Shown piece by piece: positions 34,571 to 43,651 of a stretch of 64,000 bases of DNA. A program made the translations under genes and the position numbers. Every line of letters begins with the position of its first letter. Position 1 is the first letter of the stretch. This DNA is from Caballeronia sp. SBC1 (GTDB lineage: Bacteria > Pseudomonadota > Gammaproteobacteria > Burkholderiales > Burkholderiaceae): contig NZ_CP049156.1 in the NCBI RefSeq assembly GCF_011493005.1, positions 3,720,001 through 3,784,000 of the forward strand, given 5' to 3'. A model generated the notes under the pieces. It saw nothing but the letters and a program-made list of their open reading frames with translations. It did not search any database and had not been told where the DNA came from.

Positions 34571-35995
34571 TCAACCTCCCGTGGCTTTCTTCGGCTTCAC
34601 GAGTTGCCACGTTCCGTTCAGCACCTCGGCATTCGGTCCGTAGATGCGCATGATCAGCGTGTAGGCACCCGTTGGTGCCGGCAACCAGTTCGCATCTTTT
34701 CCTTTGCCTGGCGACTCATGCTGGACATAAAGATCGAGCGAGCCATCGGCTCCATACTTCAGGTGTTTTGTACGGTCGCCGATCGAATAGCGATCGATTG
34801 GATTTGCGACAAGATGGCGCCCCGGAAGGTCATACAGCGTCATTGACCAGAAGAATTTGGCGGGCGGCAGGTCTTTCTTGTCGAAGTGCAGGACATACGG
34901 CTGAGTTCCCACGAGTGGCTTGTTGTCCGCATCCGCGTGATACCCGACATACACCGCTTCTTCCTTCGTATTGCCGTAGATACCCATTGCGGCCGCGACT
35001 GCGCGTGTCATGTAGTCGTTCTTCAGGTCGTTGCGCGAACCAAAGAGACCGAAGGAACCGGTTGTCGATTTCTCAGCGGCCGCCAACGCCTGCTTGCCAT
35101 CGGTCACACCGCGCTCCAATGCTTCGCGGGTGGCCGAGTCAAGCTTGCTGGCATCGAATGGCTTGCCTGGCGCAATCCCGATCCTGGCAAAACGCTGCAT
35201 CAGTTCCGTTTCGGACGGGTTGGGCGGCTGCGTGAATTGCAGTAGAAAATTCAAATAGCCGATGAAGTTGATCGATGTCGCCCGGGCCTCGTCCCACTTG
35301 GGAAAGATCACGCTCGCGACTTCGGGCGGCGGCGTGGTGTGTTCGAAACGGGAGAGAGGCGTCAGGCCGTACTGATCCTGTATGCGAACGACGTGCCCAA
35401 CATCTGAGGGTCCATTCAGCGCCGTACGGCCGAGCGTCAGAATGAGATCCGTCTCCGACTTGAAGACCTTGTCGATACCCGGTGGCGTCTGGCCGTTCCA
35501 GCCGGGGCCCGCCAACAAGTAGTGGCCAGCGCCGTTGCCCGTCGCGCGCGAGCCGACGTAAGCAAAGTTGTAGGTGTACAGGTCGATCCACTGAAACACG
35601 TAGTAGCGATCGTCGGGAACCTTCGGAACCGACAACACCCAGGGCTCACGGCGCAGATCCAGCCACGCCCACGAATACGGGGTGTCGTTGTTCGGTGTAA
35701 CTATTTCCTTGTTGTCAGGCCCATACACCTGCGAGTAGTGGCGAAATTTCCCAAATCCGCCTATATACGCCTTCGAGTTCCTGTCCTGCGTCTGCTGGTA
35801 GAGCGTCTTGTAGTTGAACAGCATGGGGTACGCGTAAATGAACGCGTCCTTGGCGATAGCCTCCGTTTCCTGCGGCGTCGCGCTGCCTGGCCCCTGCTGC
35901 GCATTCGCAGACGAAATACTTGTCAGCGCCAGTACAGTCATTAGTATTCCGAATTTCATAAGATATCTAAATGTCATGGAAGCACCATCCGTCAT
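34571..35995 (-). CDS. DUF1254 exported protein
   Basis: 474 residues. The start at ATG 35995 is supported by an ATGA overlap with the stop of the upstream barrel gene; the signal peptide then has a longer n-region (hydrophobic MKFGILMTVLALTSISSANA). DUF1254 covers the N-terminal half (AFIYAYPMLFNYKTLYQQ, TPNNDTPYSWAWLDLRREPWVLSVP) and DUF1214 the end (KFFWSMTLYDLPGRHLVANPIDRYSIGDRT, GAYTLIMRIYGP). The function of these domains is unknown; they are widespread in soil bacteria next to exported proteins. Length is normal for the family. Confidence 0.87.
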   Translation of the reverse strand: MTDGASMTFRYLMKFGILMTVLALTSISSANAQQGPGSATPQETEAIAKDAFIYAYPMLFNYKTLYQQTQDRNSKAYIGGFGKFRHYSQVYGPDNKEIVTPNNDTPYSWAWLDLRREPWVLSVPKVPDDRYYVFQWIDLYTYNFAYVGSRATGNGAGHYLLAGPGWNGQTPPGIDKVFKSETDLILTLGRTALNGPSDVGHVVRIQDQYGLTPLSRFEHTTPPPEVASVIFPKWDEARATSINFIGYLNFLLQFTQPPNPSETELMQRFARIGIAPGKPFDASKLDSATREALERGVTDGKQALAAAEKSTTGSFGLFGSRNDLKNDYMTRAVAAAMGIYGNTKEEAVYVGYHADADNKPLVGTQPYVLHFDKKDLPPAKFFWSMTLYDLPGRHLVANPIDRYSIGDRTKHLKYGADGSLDLYVQHESPGKGKDANWLPAPTGAYTLIMRIYGPNAEVLNGTWQLVKPKKATGG

Positions 35996-36795
35996 TTACC
36001 GAAAGTCATGTTCAAACCGGCAAAAATAGTGAACTGTGGAACGCCTCGCCCTGAATGAGCGACCGAATATTGCGGCTCTATATAGGCGTTGTAGATGGTC
36101 GAACCGCTTTTCCATGCTTTGCCGCCGCCCAGGCCGACCGGGATGTAATAGCTTCCTTGCTGCAGGTCGAACGTCCACGTGCCGGTCGAGCGCACATACC
36201 ATCCACCGGGCAGATTAAAAATCCCGAATGGCTGGGCCGTCAGCGACTGCACGGTCGGGCGGCTGCCCTGCCCGGCAAACGAGTGTTGCCACTGGACCAG
36301 TGCGCCCAGCAACCGCTCCTTGGTCGCGCTGACCGCGACTGCCGCAAGACCGGCTTGCCACTTGCCCGTGCCCAGGGTTGGGTCGGTAGCAGTCGGCATG
36401 GTGATCAGCGGTCCGACGCCTACCTGGACGCCTTCCTGAGAGAGCAGGAAGATATCGAAAAGGTTGATATCGCCTAATCCCGTGTTGTATCCGCCACTGG
36501 GATCAGGGCGGGTGCTGACAGGCAAAGTTGCGCGGAAGATCTGCGGCACCCCTATCAACCCGTTGGGCCCGATCGGAATAGTCGGGCGCAGCAATAGATC
36601 ATTGGTATGCGAACTCGCACCAAATACACTGGGCGTGTAGTAATTTTGAATATTGAATGAAGCGGCCAAATTCAGCGGATTATTGCTTTTATTAGCCTCA
36701 TCCGCGGCGCTTTGCGCAAACGCCAGATTTGCGCAACATGCAATAATCAAGCCCGACAACGATCTACGGACGAATATCCGCCTACGACTGCTCAT
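35992..36795 (-). CDS. Outer-membrane beta-barrel, SphA / phenol-MetA-degradation family (copy 2)
   Basis: 267 residues from ATG 36795. Signal peptide cleaved near NLAFAQS. The mature part has repeated amphipathic strands and ends FAGLNMTFGK, typical of outer-membrane barrels. It is the first gene of the six-gene operon and is coupled to DUF1254 by a 4-base overlap. The longer frame adds 29 residues with no signal character and was rejected. The presence of two different barrels in one operon suggests either two channels or a channel plus a sensor-like barrel. Confidence 0.78.
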   Translation of the reverse strand: MSSRRRIFVRRSLSGLIIACCANLAFAQSAADEANKSNNPLNLAASFNIQNYYTPSVFGASSHTNDLLLRPTIPIGPNGLIGVPQIFRATLPVSTRPDPSGGYNTGLGDINLFDIFLLSQEGVQVGVGPLITMPTATDPTLGTGKWQAGLAAVAVSATKERLLGALVQWQHSFAGQGSRPTVQSLTAQPFGIFNLPGGWYVRSTGTWTFDLQQGSYYIPVGLGGGKAWKSGSTIYNAYIEPQYSVAHSGRGVPQFTIFAGLNMTFGK

Positions 36796-37529
36796 GGATT
36801 TTCCCAACGTTAATCTCGCAAGGTGCAGATAACCCTTCAGCGTTAATTGAATAACGCTTTTCGGGCATACGAGCGGAACCATTCCCGGCGCACCGGGAAG
36901 AGGCTTTCCATGTTTCTATAAATCGGTTTTCCGCGATATACCCACGCGGAAGGACGATATGACTTACACAGATTGCGTGGAACGAGAATTAGCCATACGT
37001 TAGTCCTCTCAGAGACATAACTGGGCACGTGTGTCCCGTGCGGGTCTGCTTGTACGCAGTGCGTCAGTAGAATTACATTTGTTACGGATGCTAGCAAACG
37101 TTTTAGCGTTTGCCAATATTATTTTGTAACTGACAAGAGCCCAATTCAATCGGCCAATACGTTTCAATAAAACGTTAGCAAACATTTGTGATGGAGAACC
37201 TTGATGCCGCGCGCGTTAGACAAAATCTAAGTAAACTTCAAGTAAGAAATTTTGCAAAAAATCGGCCCCAAATAGAAAAAAAACAGATATTGGTAGTGAA
37301 CTTAACCTTCGAGGGCTCTATTCCAACGCGCTTGCGCTGCAAGATAATTAACTGAATTAAGAGTTATTCGCCTGACTGATCCAATCGGATATTCACGTTC
37401 TTTTGAAAATCGAAACGGAACGCCAGCGCGTTTCAAAACGGAGATCTGGCCGCTCTGGCGAGCTGGAATTGAAAAACGAGCGGCGAAGGACTGCCGTGCA
37501 TTCCTGATGACACAAGGACGAGTGCACAG
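36796..37529. other. Long regulatory region between the envelope operon and the HTH gene
   Basis: About 730 bases, noticeably AT-rich from 37080 to 37300, between the divergent envelope operon and the small HTH gene. No gene was recognised. It contains the repeated TAGCAAAC(G/A)TTT motif listed separately and should hold promoters for both directions. Confidence 0.6.
37093..37187. promoter_or_regulatory. Repeated TAGCAAAC(G/A)TTT motif with inverted repeat (candidate operator)
   Basis: TAGCAAACGTTT at 37093-37104 and TAGCAAACATTT at 37176-37187 are near-identical and 83 bases apart. The first is part of an inverted repeat GCAAACG-N6-CGTTTGC (37094-37113). The placement before the envelope operon suggests a binding site; the binding protein is unknown. 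Confidence 0.45.
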
Positions 37530-37934
37530 ATGCTTTCTCAGCCCGAGAACCTCCCCAGCGTCGTTCGCCGAATGACGGCGGGACAAATGCTGCTCGACGG
37601 AGCGTCCATAGATGACGTTGCCGAACAGCTTCATCTGTCCCTGGCGACGGTGAAACGCTACAAGGCGCTGATCGACGCCGGCGGACTGGACGCATTGAAA
37701 CAATTGGGCGTGGGGGGACGTTCTTCCGTACTGGATCAGCGAGCCCTTGAGTGGATATCCGCTGCACTTCAGGGCTCGGCCCGGGATCATGGTTTCGATA
37801 GTGAGGCGTGGACCAACGCGCGCCTGCGGGCGCTGATTGAGGCGAGGTTCGGCGTCCGTTACTCCCGCGTGTACATCTGGCAGATAGCGACAAACCTTGG
37901 ACTGGGTCACTTGTTGTCCAAGTCGCGTAGGTAA
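37530..37934 (+). CDS. Small winged-HTH protein of transposase-derived type
   Basis: 134 residues made almost wholly of two helix-turn-helix units: GASIDDVAEQLHLSLATVKRYKALI (about 24-48) and RARLRALIEARFGVRYSRVYIWQI-like (about 95-120), with the linker GLDALKQLGVGGR. This pattern is the N-terminal DNA-binding part of IS630-type transposases, without the catalytic domain. It is free-standing and could be a domesticated regulator of the divergent envelope operon or of the following gene. AAGGACG lies somewhat far upstream of the ATG. Confidence 0.7.
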   Translation: MLSQPENLPSVVRRMTAGQMLLDGASIDDVAEQLHLSLATVKRYKALIDAGGLDALKQLGVGGRSSVLDQRALEWISAALQGSARDHGFDSEAWTNARLRALIEARFGVRYSRVYIWQIATNLGLGHLLSKSRR

Positions 37935-38010
37935 CCATAGGCAACATCACTCCGGCGTTTCGCCGGTCATCTGCATCTATCAACATTGAAATAAACGAGA
38001 GGATTCCATA

Positions 38011-38619
38011 ATGACTCGCAAACACTCGTCGCGGATTTTCAGCATCAACACGCTCAGGGCGGCAATGCTCGTTTCCGCCCTGTTTGCTGCACCGGCGTTC
38101 TCACAGAATGCAGCCTCGGGCGCCGGTCCGGGCGGAGTGGGTGCCGCCGCCACCGCGGAAGTCCAGGCACGTGTAGTCGGCATCGACACTGCATCGAACA
38201 GCGTCTCGTTGCAAGGGAAGAACGGGAGAATCGTCGATATTGCCGTGAATCCGCAAGTGGGCGACGTTGCCAAGTTACAGATCGGCGATACCGTCCATAT
38301 CAAGTACGAGAACGCCGTGCTGATCCGCGCCACCAAGGTCGCGTCGAACGGGATTCGTGAGCGTGTCGACGAGACCGCAACCATCCCCGCAACCGGCGGA
38401 TCGACGGCGACCGCACGTCGGGTGCAAGTGCTAGCCACGGTTCAGAAGGTCGACCATGCGAAGCGGACCCTCACGATTCGCGGCCCGAATAAAACAGAAA
38501 CGTTGCAGGCGGGACCAGACGTTTCGCTAAAGGGAATAAAGACCGGCGACAGCGTGCATGCTGAATTTATTGAAGCGACTGCCGTACTGGTGACACGCAA
38601 CGGCGCTCCAATAAAGTAA
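38011..38619 (+). CDS. Exported protein with two OB-like repeats
   Basis: 202 residues. Signal peptide cleaved near PAFSQN. Two similar beta-rich halves: AEVQARVVGIDTASNSVSLQGKNG…VAKLQIGDTVHIKYENAVLIRA and VQVLATVQKVDHAKRTLTIRGPNK…LKGIKTGDSVHAEFIEATAV. This resembles DUF5666-like or CusF-like OB folds, but without the His/Trp/Met metal ligands. Periplasmic; function unknown. GAGAGGATTCCATA precedes the ATG. An inverted repeat with 9-base arms (38626-38634 and 38659-38667) follows the stop but has no T run. Confidence 0.75.
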   Translation: MTRKHSSRIFSINTLRAAMLVSALFAAPAFSQNAASGAGPGGVGAAATAEVQARVVGIDTASNSVSLQGKNGRIVDIAVNPQVGDVAKLQIGDTVHIKYENAVLIRATKVASNGIRERVDETATIPATGGSTATARRVQVLATVQKVDHAKRTLTIRGPNKTETLQAGPDVSLKGIKTGDSVHAEFIEATAVLVTRNGAPIK

Positions 38620-38728
38620 GAGGTAAGCGGCCGGCCAAAAAAGAAGTCGTGCTGCGGACCGGCCGCTCGTGCAAGGCGATGCGTGATGTGCCTCACACGC
38701 GTGATACGCATGACATAAGGGAGGGTAG

Positions 38729-40147
38729 ATGGCGACTGAAAACAAGACAGCGTCCCGTATGGCAGCGGGCAAAGCGTACCGCGAGCACATGGCCCGTTCT
38801 GCGCACGCCAGGATTGGAACGATCGACCGCGACCCGATTGAATTGCTCGAGCAAAACAGCAAAGGACGTGTAGAACGGCTGATCCCTCTGAGATATGGGC
38901 GGATGATGGCGTCGCCTTTTACGTTCTTCAGGGGAAGCGCGATCCTGCAGGCTAACGACCTTGGCAAGATGCCGAATACGGGCCTGGTGATGCCCATATG
39001 CGGCGACGCGCATCTGATGAACTTCGGCGGATTCGCGACGCCGGAACGCCAGCTCGTGTTCGACCTGAATGATTTCGATGAAGTCGCGCTCGGCCCCTGG
39101 GAATGGGATATCAAGCGACTGGCTGCAAGCTTCATGGTGGCCGCGCGGCACATGCGCCTAAGCCGCCTGACCGGCGAGCGTTTGATCGAATCCCTGGTCA
39201 CGCAGTACCGGACACGCATGCAGGAGTACGCACAATACAGCGCCCTTGAGCTTTGGTACGAGCGCATTACTTTCGACCGGATGCTCGAAATCGCCGTCAC
39301 GCCGGAGCGCAGGCGCGCGTTGCGTAAGGGCATGGAAAAGGCCGCCAGCCGCACGCACGACAGCATGCTTGAGAAGGTGGCGGAATTTCATCCCGAGACC
39401 GAAACCTGGACCCTTCGCGACATGCCGCCGGGCATGTTCCACGTGCACGGCGCCAACACGCTGTTCGAACCGGATGATGACTGGGTCAAGCTGGGGAACT
39501 GGCAAGCATTGGTCAAGGGCATGTTTGCGCAGTATGTGAAAACGCTTAGCCACGACCGCCGGGCGCTGCTTAAACATTTCACTGCGCAGGACCTGGCCTT
39601 CAAGGTAGTGGGCGTTGGCAGCGTGGGGACTCGCTGTCTGATTCTGTTGATGATGGATGAATTGGGGAAACCCATGTTCCTGCAGATCAAGGAGGCACGG
39701 CCCTCTGTGATCGAACAGCATTTCCAGGCCGAACGGCTGGAGCATGCCGGCGAGCGTGTGGTGCGCGGCCAGCGGGTAATGCAAGCCGCCAGCGACATCT
39801 TCCTTGGCTGGGCGACCGGGCCATCGGGACGCCATTTCTATTTCCGGCAACTGCGGGACATGAAGCTGTCGGCAAACATTGAATTATTCGATATTGACTT
39901 GCTGGAAGGTTACGCCCGGTTGTGCGGCTGGATACTCGCTCGCGCTCACGCAAAGGCGAGCGGCAGGGCTATCGAGATCAGCGCCTATCTGGGCCAGGGT
40001 ACTCAATTCACCGAAGCGCTGGTCGCCTATTCGAAGGACTACGCGGATCAGGTTGAACGCGATTTCGACCTGTTCACACAAGCTGTCCGAAGCGGGCGGA
40101 TAGTCGCCCGGACGGACGAGGATATGGCCGCGGACTTTCATGTTTGA
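38729..40147 (+). CDS. DUF2252 protein (kinase-like fold)
   Basis: 472 residues. Family motifs are visible: RMMASPFTFFRGSA, then CGDAHLMNFGGFATPERQLVFDLNDFDEV, then WEWDIKRLAASF, and later VGVGSVGTRC and FLQIKEARPSV. GDxHxxNFG followed by DxNDFDE resembles the catalytic and metal-binding loops of aminoglycoside-phosphotransferase-like kinases, but the activity of DUF2252 proteins is unknown. No signal peptide, so cytoplasmic. GGGAGGGTAG precedes the ATG. Confidence 0.88.
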   Translation: MATENKTASRMAAGKAYREHMARSAHARIGTIDRDPIELLEQNSKGRVERLIPLRYGRMMASPFTFFRGSAILQANDLGKMPNTGLVMPICGDAHLMNFGGFATPERQLVFDLNDFDEVALGPWEWDIKRLAASFMVAARHMRLSRLTGERLIESLVTQYRTRMQEYAQYSALELWYERITFDRMLEIAVTPERRRALRKGMEKAASRTHDSMLEKVAEFHPETETWTLRDMPPGMFHVHGANTLFEPDDDWVKLGNWQALVKGMFAQYVKTLSHDRRALLKHFTAQDLAFKVVGVGSVGTRCLILLMMDELGKPMFLQIKEARPSVIEQHFQAERLEHAGERVVRGQRVMQAASDIFLGWATGPSGRHFYFRQLRDMKLSANIELFDIDLLEGYARLCGWILARAHAKASGRAIEISAYLGQGTQFTEALVAYSKDYADQVERDFDLFTQAVRSGRIVARTDEDMAADFHV

Positions 40148-40192
40148 ACAACCGGCCAAGTTCGGCGGCGACCTGTCCTTTAAGGAGGCTTT

Positions 40193-40615
40193 ATGCACAT
40201 TCGATCATCCTCTTACGGTCGTCTTGGCCGTCTCGGCCGGCGTCAGCTTCAGTTAGCGGTTTGCAGCGTATTCCTAAGCTATGCCGCTGGGTCTTACGCG
40301 GCCAACCTCGGGTTCCTGATGAACACGCCGATTAGTTATATGAAACAGCGCGATCTGCAGCAACTCAACCGCGCCGCACGAATGGCGCTGGACTCGAAGC
40401 AGGATGGCGAAGCGCTTGACTGGAATAACGACGGCACCGGAAATTCAGTTCATGTAGAGGGCACCATTACGCCGCTCAATACGCGAAAGGATGGGGACCG
40501 GAGTTGCCGGACGCTTGCTATCGTCGCCAAGGCAAAAGGCCAGACGCAAACCTGGGCCCCCACTGCCTGCAAGGACGACGCCCCGGATAGTAAATGGCAA
40601 CTGCTCAAACAATAG
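40193..40615 (+). CDS. RT0821/Lpp0805-family surface protein
   Basis: 140 residues with a signal sequence (about 35 residues, cleavage near SYAAN). The mature part (FLMNTPISYMKQRDLQQL, DWNNDGTGNSVHVEGTITP, RSCRTLAIVAKAKGQ, WQLLK) resembles the soluble surface-antigen domain of RT0821/Lpp0805 proteins. Two cysteines (in SCRT and ACKDD) may form a disulfide. A textbook ribosome-binding site, AAGGAGGCTTT, precedes the ATG. It follows the DUF2252 gene by 45 bases and is probably co-transcribed. Confidence 0.75.
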   Translation: MHIRSSSYGRLGRLGRRQLQLAVCSVFLSYAAGSYAANLGFLMNTPISYMKQRDLQQLNRAARMALDSKQDGEALDWNNDGTGNSVHVEGTITPLNTRKDGDRSCRTLAIVAKAKGQTQTWAPTACKDDAPDSKWQLLKQ

Positions 40616-41105
40616 AGCGTAGAGAGCGTGCTGCGCGAAGGTCATTGGGCGCGTCAGTCACCCGCATGGCGCGGCATGCCGACGAAAAATGACCTATGCG
40701 CGGGTTAGGGATGCGCGCACTTATTCCGCAACAGGTCCGCTGATTGCAATCGTGGCGCACGTGTCGCGGCGCACGCTGATGACATCGATTTTTAAGAACT
40801 TTGACCTACACTGAATTCGTGTCCGAACGACCTCATTCCGGGCGCGATTGAATCGCGAAAGAAGCGATGTTGTAGAGGCACTGCATCATGCATTTCCATA
40901 GGCAAGCCGTCCGCATTTGCCGCTTCGCATGCATGCCAGGCGCGCGGGAAAGTCTTGCCTCAAGAGCCGGCCAGACCCGCAACTCTAAACAAAAGCGCAA
41001 ACAGGATCGACTATAAAAAACAAAGTTTTTCATGAAGCGCAATTGTCAGTTAGCGCGGTCTGGCCACTTCGTATTGAAACCGTTACCAATCTTGGATGGC
41101 ACATC
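40616..41105. other. Intergenic stretch before aqpZ
   Basis: About 490 bases with no recognised gene. A short minus-strand frame at 40833-41042 is Arg/Cys-rich and unsupported. The region presumably contains the aqpZ promoter. Confidence 0.4.
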
Positions 41106-41846
41106 ATGCGATTACAACAACGTCTTGCCGCGGAAATGTTTGGCACGTTTTGGCTAGTACTTGGCGGATGTGGCAGTGCAGTTCTCGCGGCCAAATTTCC
41201 CGGGGCGGGAATTGGATTTGCAGGGGTCGCGCTAGCGTTCGGATTGACCGTTCTGACCATGGCTTACGCACTTGGACACATATCGGGCTGCCACTTGAAT
41301 CCGGCCGTTAGCGTTGGCCTCGCGGTTGCGGGCCGCTTTCCCGTCCGAGACCTCGCGCCTTATGTTGTTGCGCAGGTGGTTGGCGCGACCCTTGGGGCGT
41401 TCGCGCTGTATCTGATTGCGTCCGGCGTGCCCGGATTCGACGCGGCTGCCAGCGGATTTGCATCGAATGGATACGGAGCGCGTTCACCCGGCGGTTATTC
41501 GATGACTGCCGCCCTGATCTGCGAAGTCGTGATGACGTTTTTCTTCCTGATGGTCATTCTCGGTACGACCGACGGACGTGCCATCTCCGGTTTCGCGCCG
41601 CTCGCCATCGGGCTGTGCCTGACGCTGATTCACCTGATATCCATTCCGGTGACGAATACCTCGGTCAATCCGGCACGCTCGACCGGACCAGCGCTGTTCG
41701 CCGGTGGCGCCGCGTTGGGGCAACTCTGGCTTTTCTGGGTCGCGCCCATTGTTGGGGCGTGCATTGCGGGCGCGCTATATCCGCGGCTCTTTCCCGAGAG
41801 GGTCACGGCGGTTGCCCCGGCACCCATGGCTATCGACGCGCCTTGA
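41106..41846 (+). CDS. aqpZ: Aquaporin Z
   Basis: 246 residues from ATG 41106 (GGATGG upstream); the 63-base longer frame has no signal or ribosome-binding support. Six transmembrane helices with both NPA boxes: [14 protein letters not shown] and [14 protein letters not shown]. The second box is followed by Arg, the selectivity-filter residue. Length and motifs match bacterial water channels. It is a single gene, convergent with cspA. Confidence 0.93.
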   Translation: MRLQQRLAAEMFGTFWLVLGGCGSAVLAAKFPGAGIGFAGVALAFGLTVLTMAYALGHISGCHLNPAVSVGLAVAGRFPVRDLAPYVVAQVVGATLGAFALYLIASGVPGFDAAASGFASNGYGARSPGGYSMTAALICEVVMTFFFLMVILGTTDGRAISGFAPLAIGLCLTLIHLISIPVTNTSVNPARSTGPALFAGGAALGQLWLFWVAPIVGACIAGALYPRLFPERVTAVAPAPMAIDAP

Positions 41847-41950
41847 TGACGGGCTGCTGGGCTGATTTTGGGGCCGCTATGGGGCCAATGGGGGCCTGGC
41901 GATCCCCAGGAACGGACGCTCACGGCGTCCAAGGCCCGTCCTCGTGCCGC

Positions 41951-41982
41951 AAAAAACAAATGGCCCGCCTAAGCGGGCCATT
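41951..41982 (-). terminator. Rho-independent terminator of cspA
   Basis: Perfect 10-base stem (41959-41968 with 41973-41982), 4-base loop CTAA. In the minus direction it is followed by TTTGTTTTTT-like sequence (A run at 41951-41956 on the plus strand). It lies 33 bases after the cspA stop. The plus direction has no T run, so aqpZ is served less well. Confidence 0.9.
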
Positions 41983-42014
41983 CGGTTCATGCAATCAAGC
42001 TGGGCTGTAACGAA

Positions 42015-42218
42015 TTACAGCGGCTGAATGTTCGATGCTTGCAGACCCTTCGGGCCTTGCTTCGCTTCGTAGCTTACTTTCTGGTTTTCCTGCAGCGTCT
42101 TGAAGCCTTCCGAGCGGATCTCGGAGAAATGCGCAAAGAGGTCATCGCCACCGCCGTCCGGCGTGATGAAGCCAAAACCCTTCGCATCATTAAACCACTT
42201 CACAATACCTGTTGCCAT
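42015..42218 (-). CDS. cspA: Cold-shock protein CspA family
   Basis: 67 residues covering the complete OB-fold: [31 protein letters not shown] with both RNA-binding motifs (KGFGFI, DLFAHFS). Acts as an RNA chaperone in the cytoplasm. AGGAAAATCAGCAA precedes the ATG. The leader contains a small hairpin GGCCG/CGGCC at 42266-42280, which could take part in temperature control as in other csp leaders; this is not proven. Confidence 0.95.
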   Translation of the reverse strand: MATGIVKWFNDAKGFGFITPDGGGDDLFAHFSEIRSEGFKTLQENQKVSYEAKQGPKGLQASNIQPL

Positions 42219-43236
42219 TTGCTGATTTTCCTAGAAGAGACGTAATTCCGTTTGGTAGCGCCACCGGCCGAAACACGGCCAAGCGTTGCAGACTCCTTTT
42301 ACCACGCGAAAATGACAGTCTGCAATTGGATTCTGCCCGATGTTTCCAAAACAAAGCTCCAAAAACCGTCACGCACGCAGTCCGGAGATGCTTGGCGCCC
42401 ACAATCCGGAAGGTCAGATAATAAATAAAACATGCGATAAGACAAAGCAAAAATTCTATTTTTCACGATTATTGTGGATTCCGGACCCACCAATCAATAC
42501 AAAAACGAATGGATATGCGCATTTGCAGCGCCCCGCTGTTTCAGAGCCACTGTCTCGAACGGGCGAATTTCGTACACACCCCGACTTTGCTGGCAAAAGA
42601 GCATGAGTGTGTTGGGGGTTTGCACAAACGATCGACGGTGGACCCACCTTCGCGGCCCGCGCGTGACAAGCCAATGCGGTGTTGGGATCGGTTCACTCGC
42701 GACTCACGGGGATATCGTCGCCGTGAGATCTCGGTGATATATCGCATTCAGTGCGAATGGCAGGACGGGAGAGTTCTCGGTGACAAGCGGGCCGGATTCC
42801 GTCGGGCATCGCAAGCGGCAGCAGTGTGCCGTGGCGGATTTTTCCCGCGTGGAATGAACATCGCAAGAGAATTTGGCACCCGTCACTTTGTAACGCCATG
42901 AGATCGTGCTGTGCGCCGCTATCGGGATACCGCCACGCAAAAGCATTCCGATGGATGGCGCGCGCCCAGTGGTCCGGGAACGACAGCGTGGTCGTATGCG
43001 TTCCGATTCCTCCAATGTTCGGTGGCGGTGACCTGTACTACCGCTGGCGGAATAATCAGCATCCTTGGCGGTTCAGACGGGCGTCCCCCCAATTGAATCT
43101 ATCCGGGCGCCATGCAGATGTCGCGGGAATATGCAGATGAATCCGCCGCTTGCCCCCACACGGCAGCGTATTTCGCCGCCTCTCCTGCTTTTCCGACCTG
43201 CCCCGGTGGCACGGACCTCGCAAGGCCGCGTGCCCG
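42219..43236. other. One-kilobase stretch without a convincing gene
   Basis: Contains the cspA leader and promoter in its first 200 bases (hairpin at 42266-42280, AT-rich 42415-42475). From 42500 to 43236 only short overlapping frames in several phases occur, none with a recognised family, ribosome-binding site plus signal peptide, or consistent codon pattern. It may be decayed coding DNA. Confidence 0.5.
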
Positions 43237-43494
43237 CTATTGCTGACCGCGTGTTGGCGCGTTGCAGTCGGGCGTGCCGTTACTCTTTAGAAGCGGTGTG
43301 ATGCCCTGGCCTTCTGCAATCAGATAACGGCAACCTGTTTGGTGATCCGTTTCCATCTGCACGTTGATGTCCTCCGTGGTATCGCGAGTGAACCGCGGTG
43401 ATGAGTAGGAGTTAGTGGTCTGCTTCGGGTCAGTGCTTTGAGCATGTGCGCTGTATCCAACCAACGCTGCAAGCAATACAAGTAGCCACTTCAT
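43237..43494 (-). CDS. Small secreted protein, DUF6440-like
   Basis: 85 residues. Signal peptide (MKWLLVLLAALVGYSAHAQS), then a short domain with TDHQTGCRYLIAEGQGITPLLKSNGTPDC, which resembles the DUF6440 pattern (D-x-x-T-G-x-x-Y-L… G-I-T-P-L-L-x-x-x-G-x-P). Two cysteines. GGAGTACAAAAT precedes the ATG. The assignment is by motif similarity only; the function of such domains is unknown. Confidence 0.65.
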   Translation of the reverse strand: MKWLLVLLAALVGYSAHAQSTDPKQTTNSYSSPRFTRDTTEDINVQMETDHQTGCRYLIAEGQGITPLLKSNGTPDCNAPTRGQQ

Positions 43495-43651
43495 ATTTTG
43501 TACTCCGTGATTTGTAGTCTGTGAGTCTTAGCGATATAGCACCTTAGTGTGCGAGTGAATCGGCAAGGGTAAAGCACCAGTGTGCGCCGGCACTCGCCCC
43601 GGGAGGAGATAAGTCGACAAACTTGGGCCGGTCGGCTCTTCTCCAGTGGTT

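Noticed and set aside
38626..38667. Inverted repeat with 9-base arms after the OB-like gene
   Set aside because: 24-base loop and no T run, so not called a terminator.
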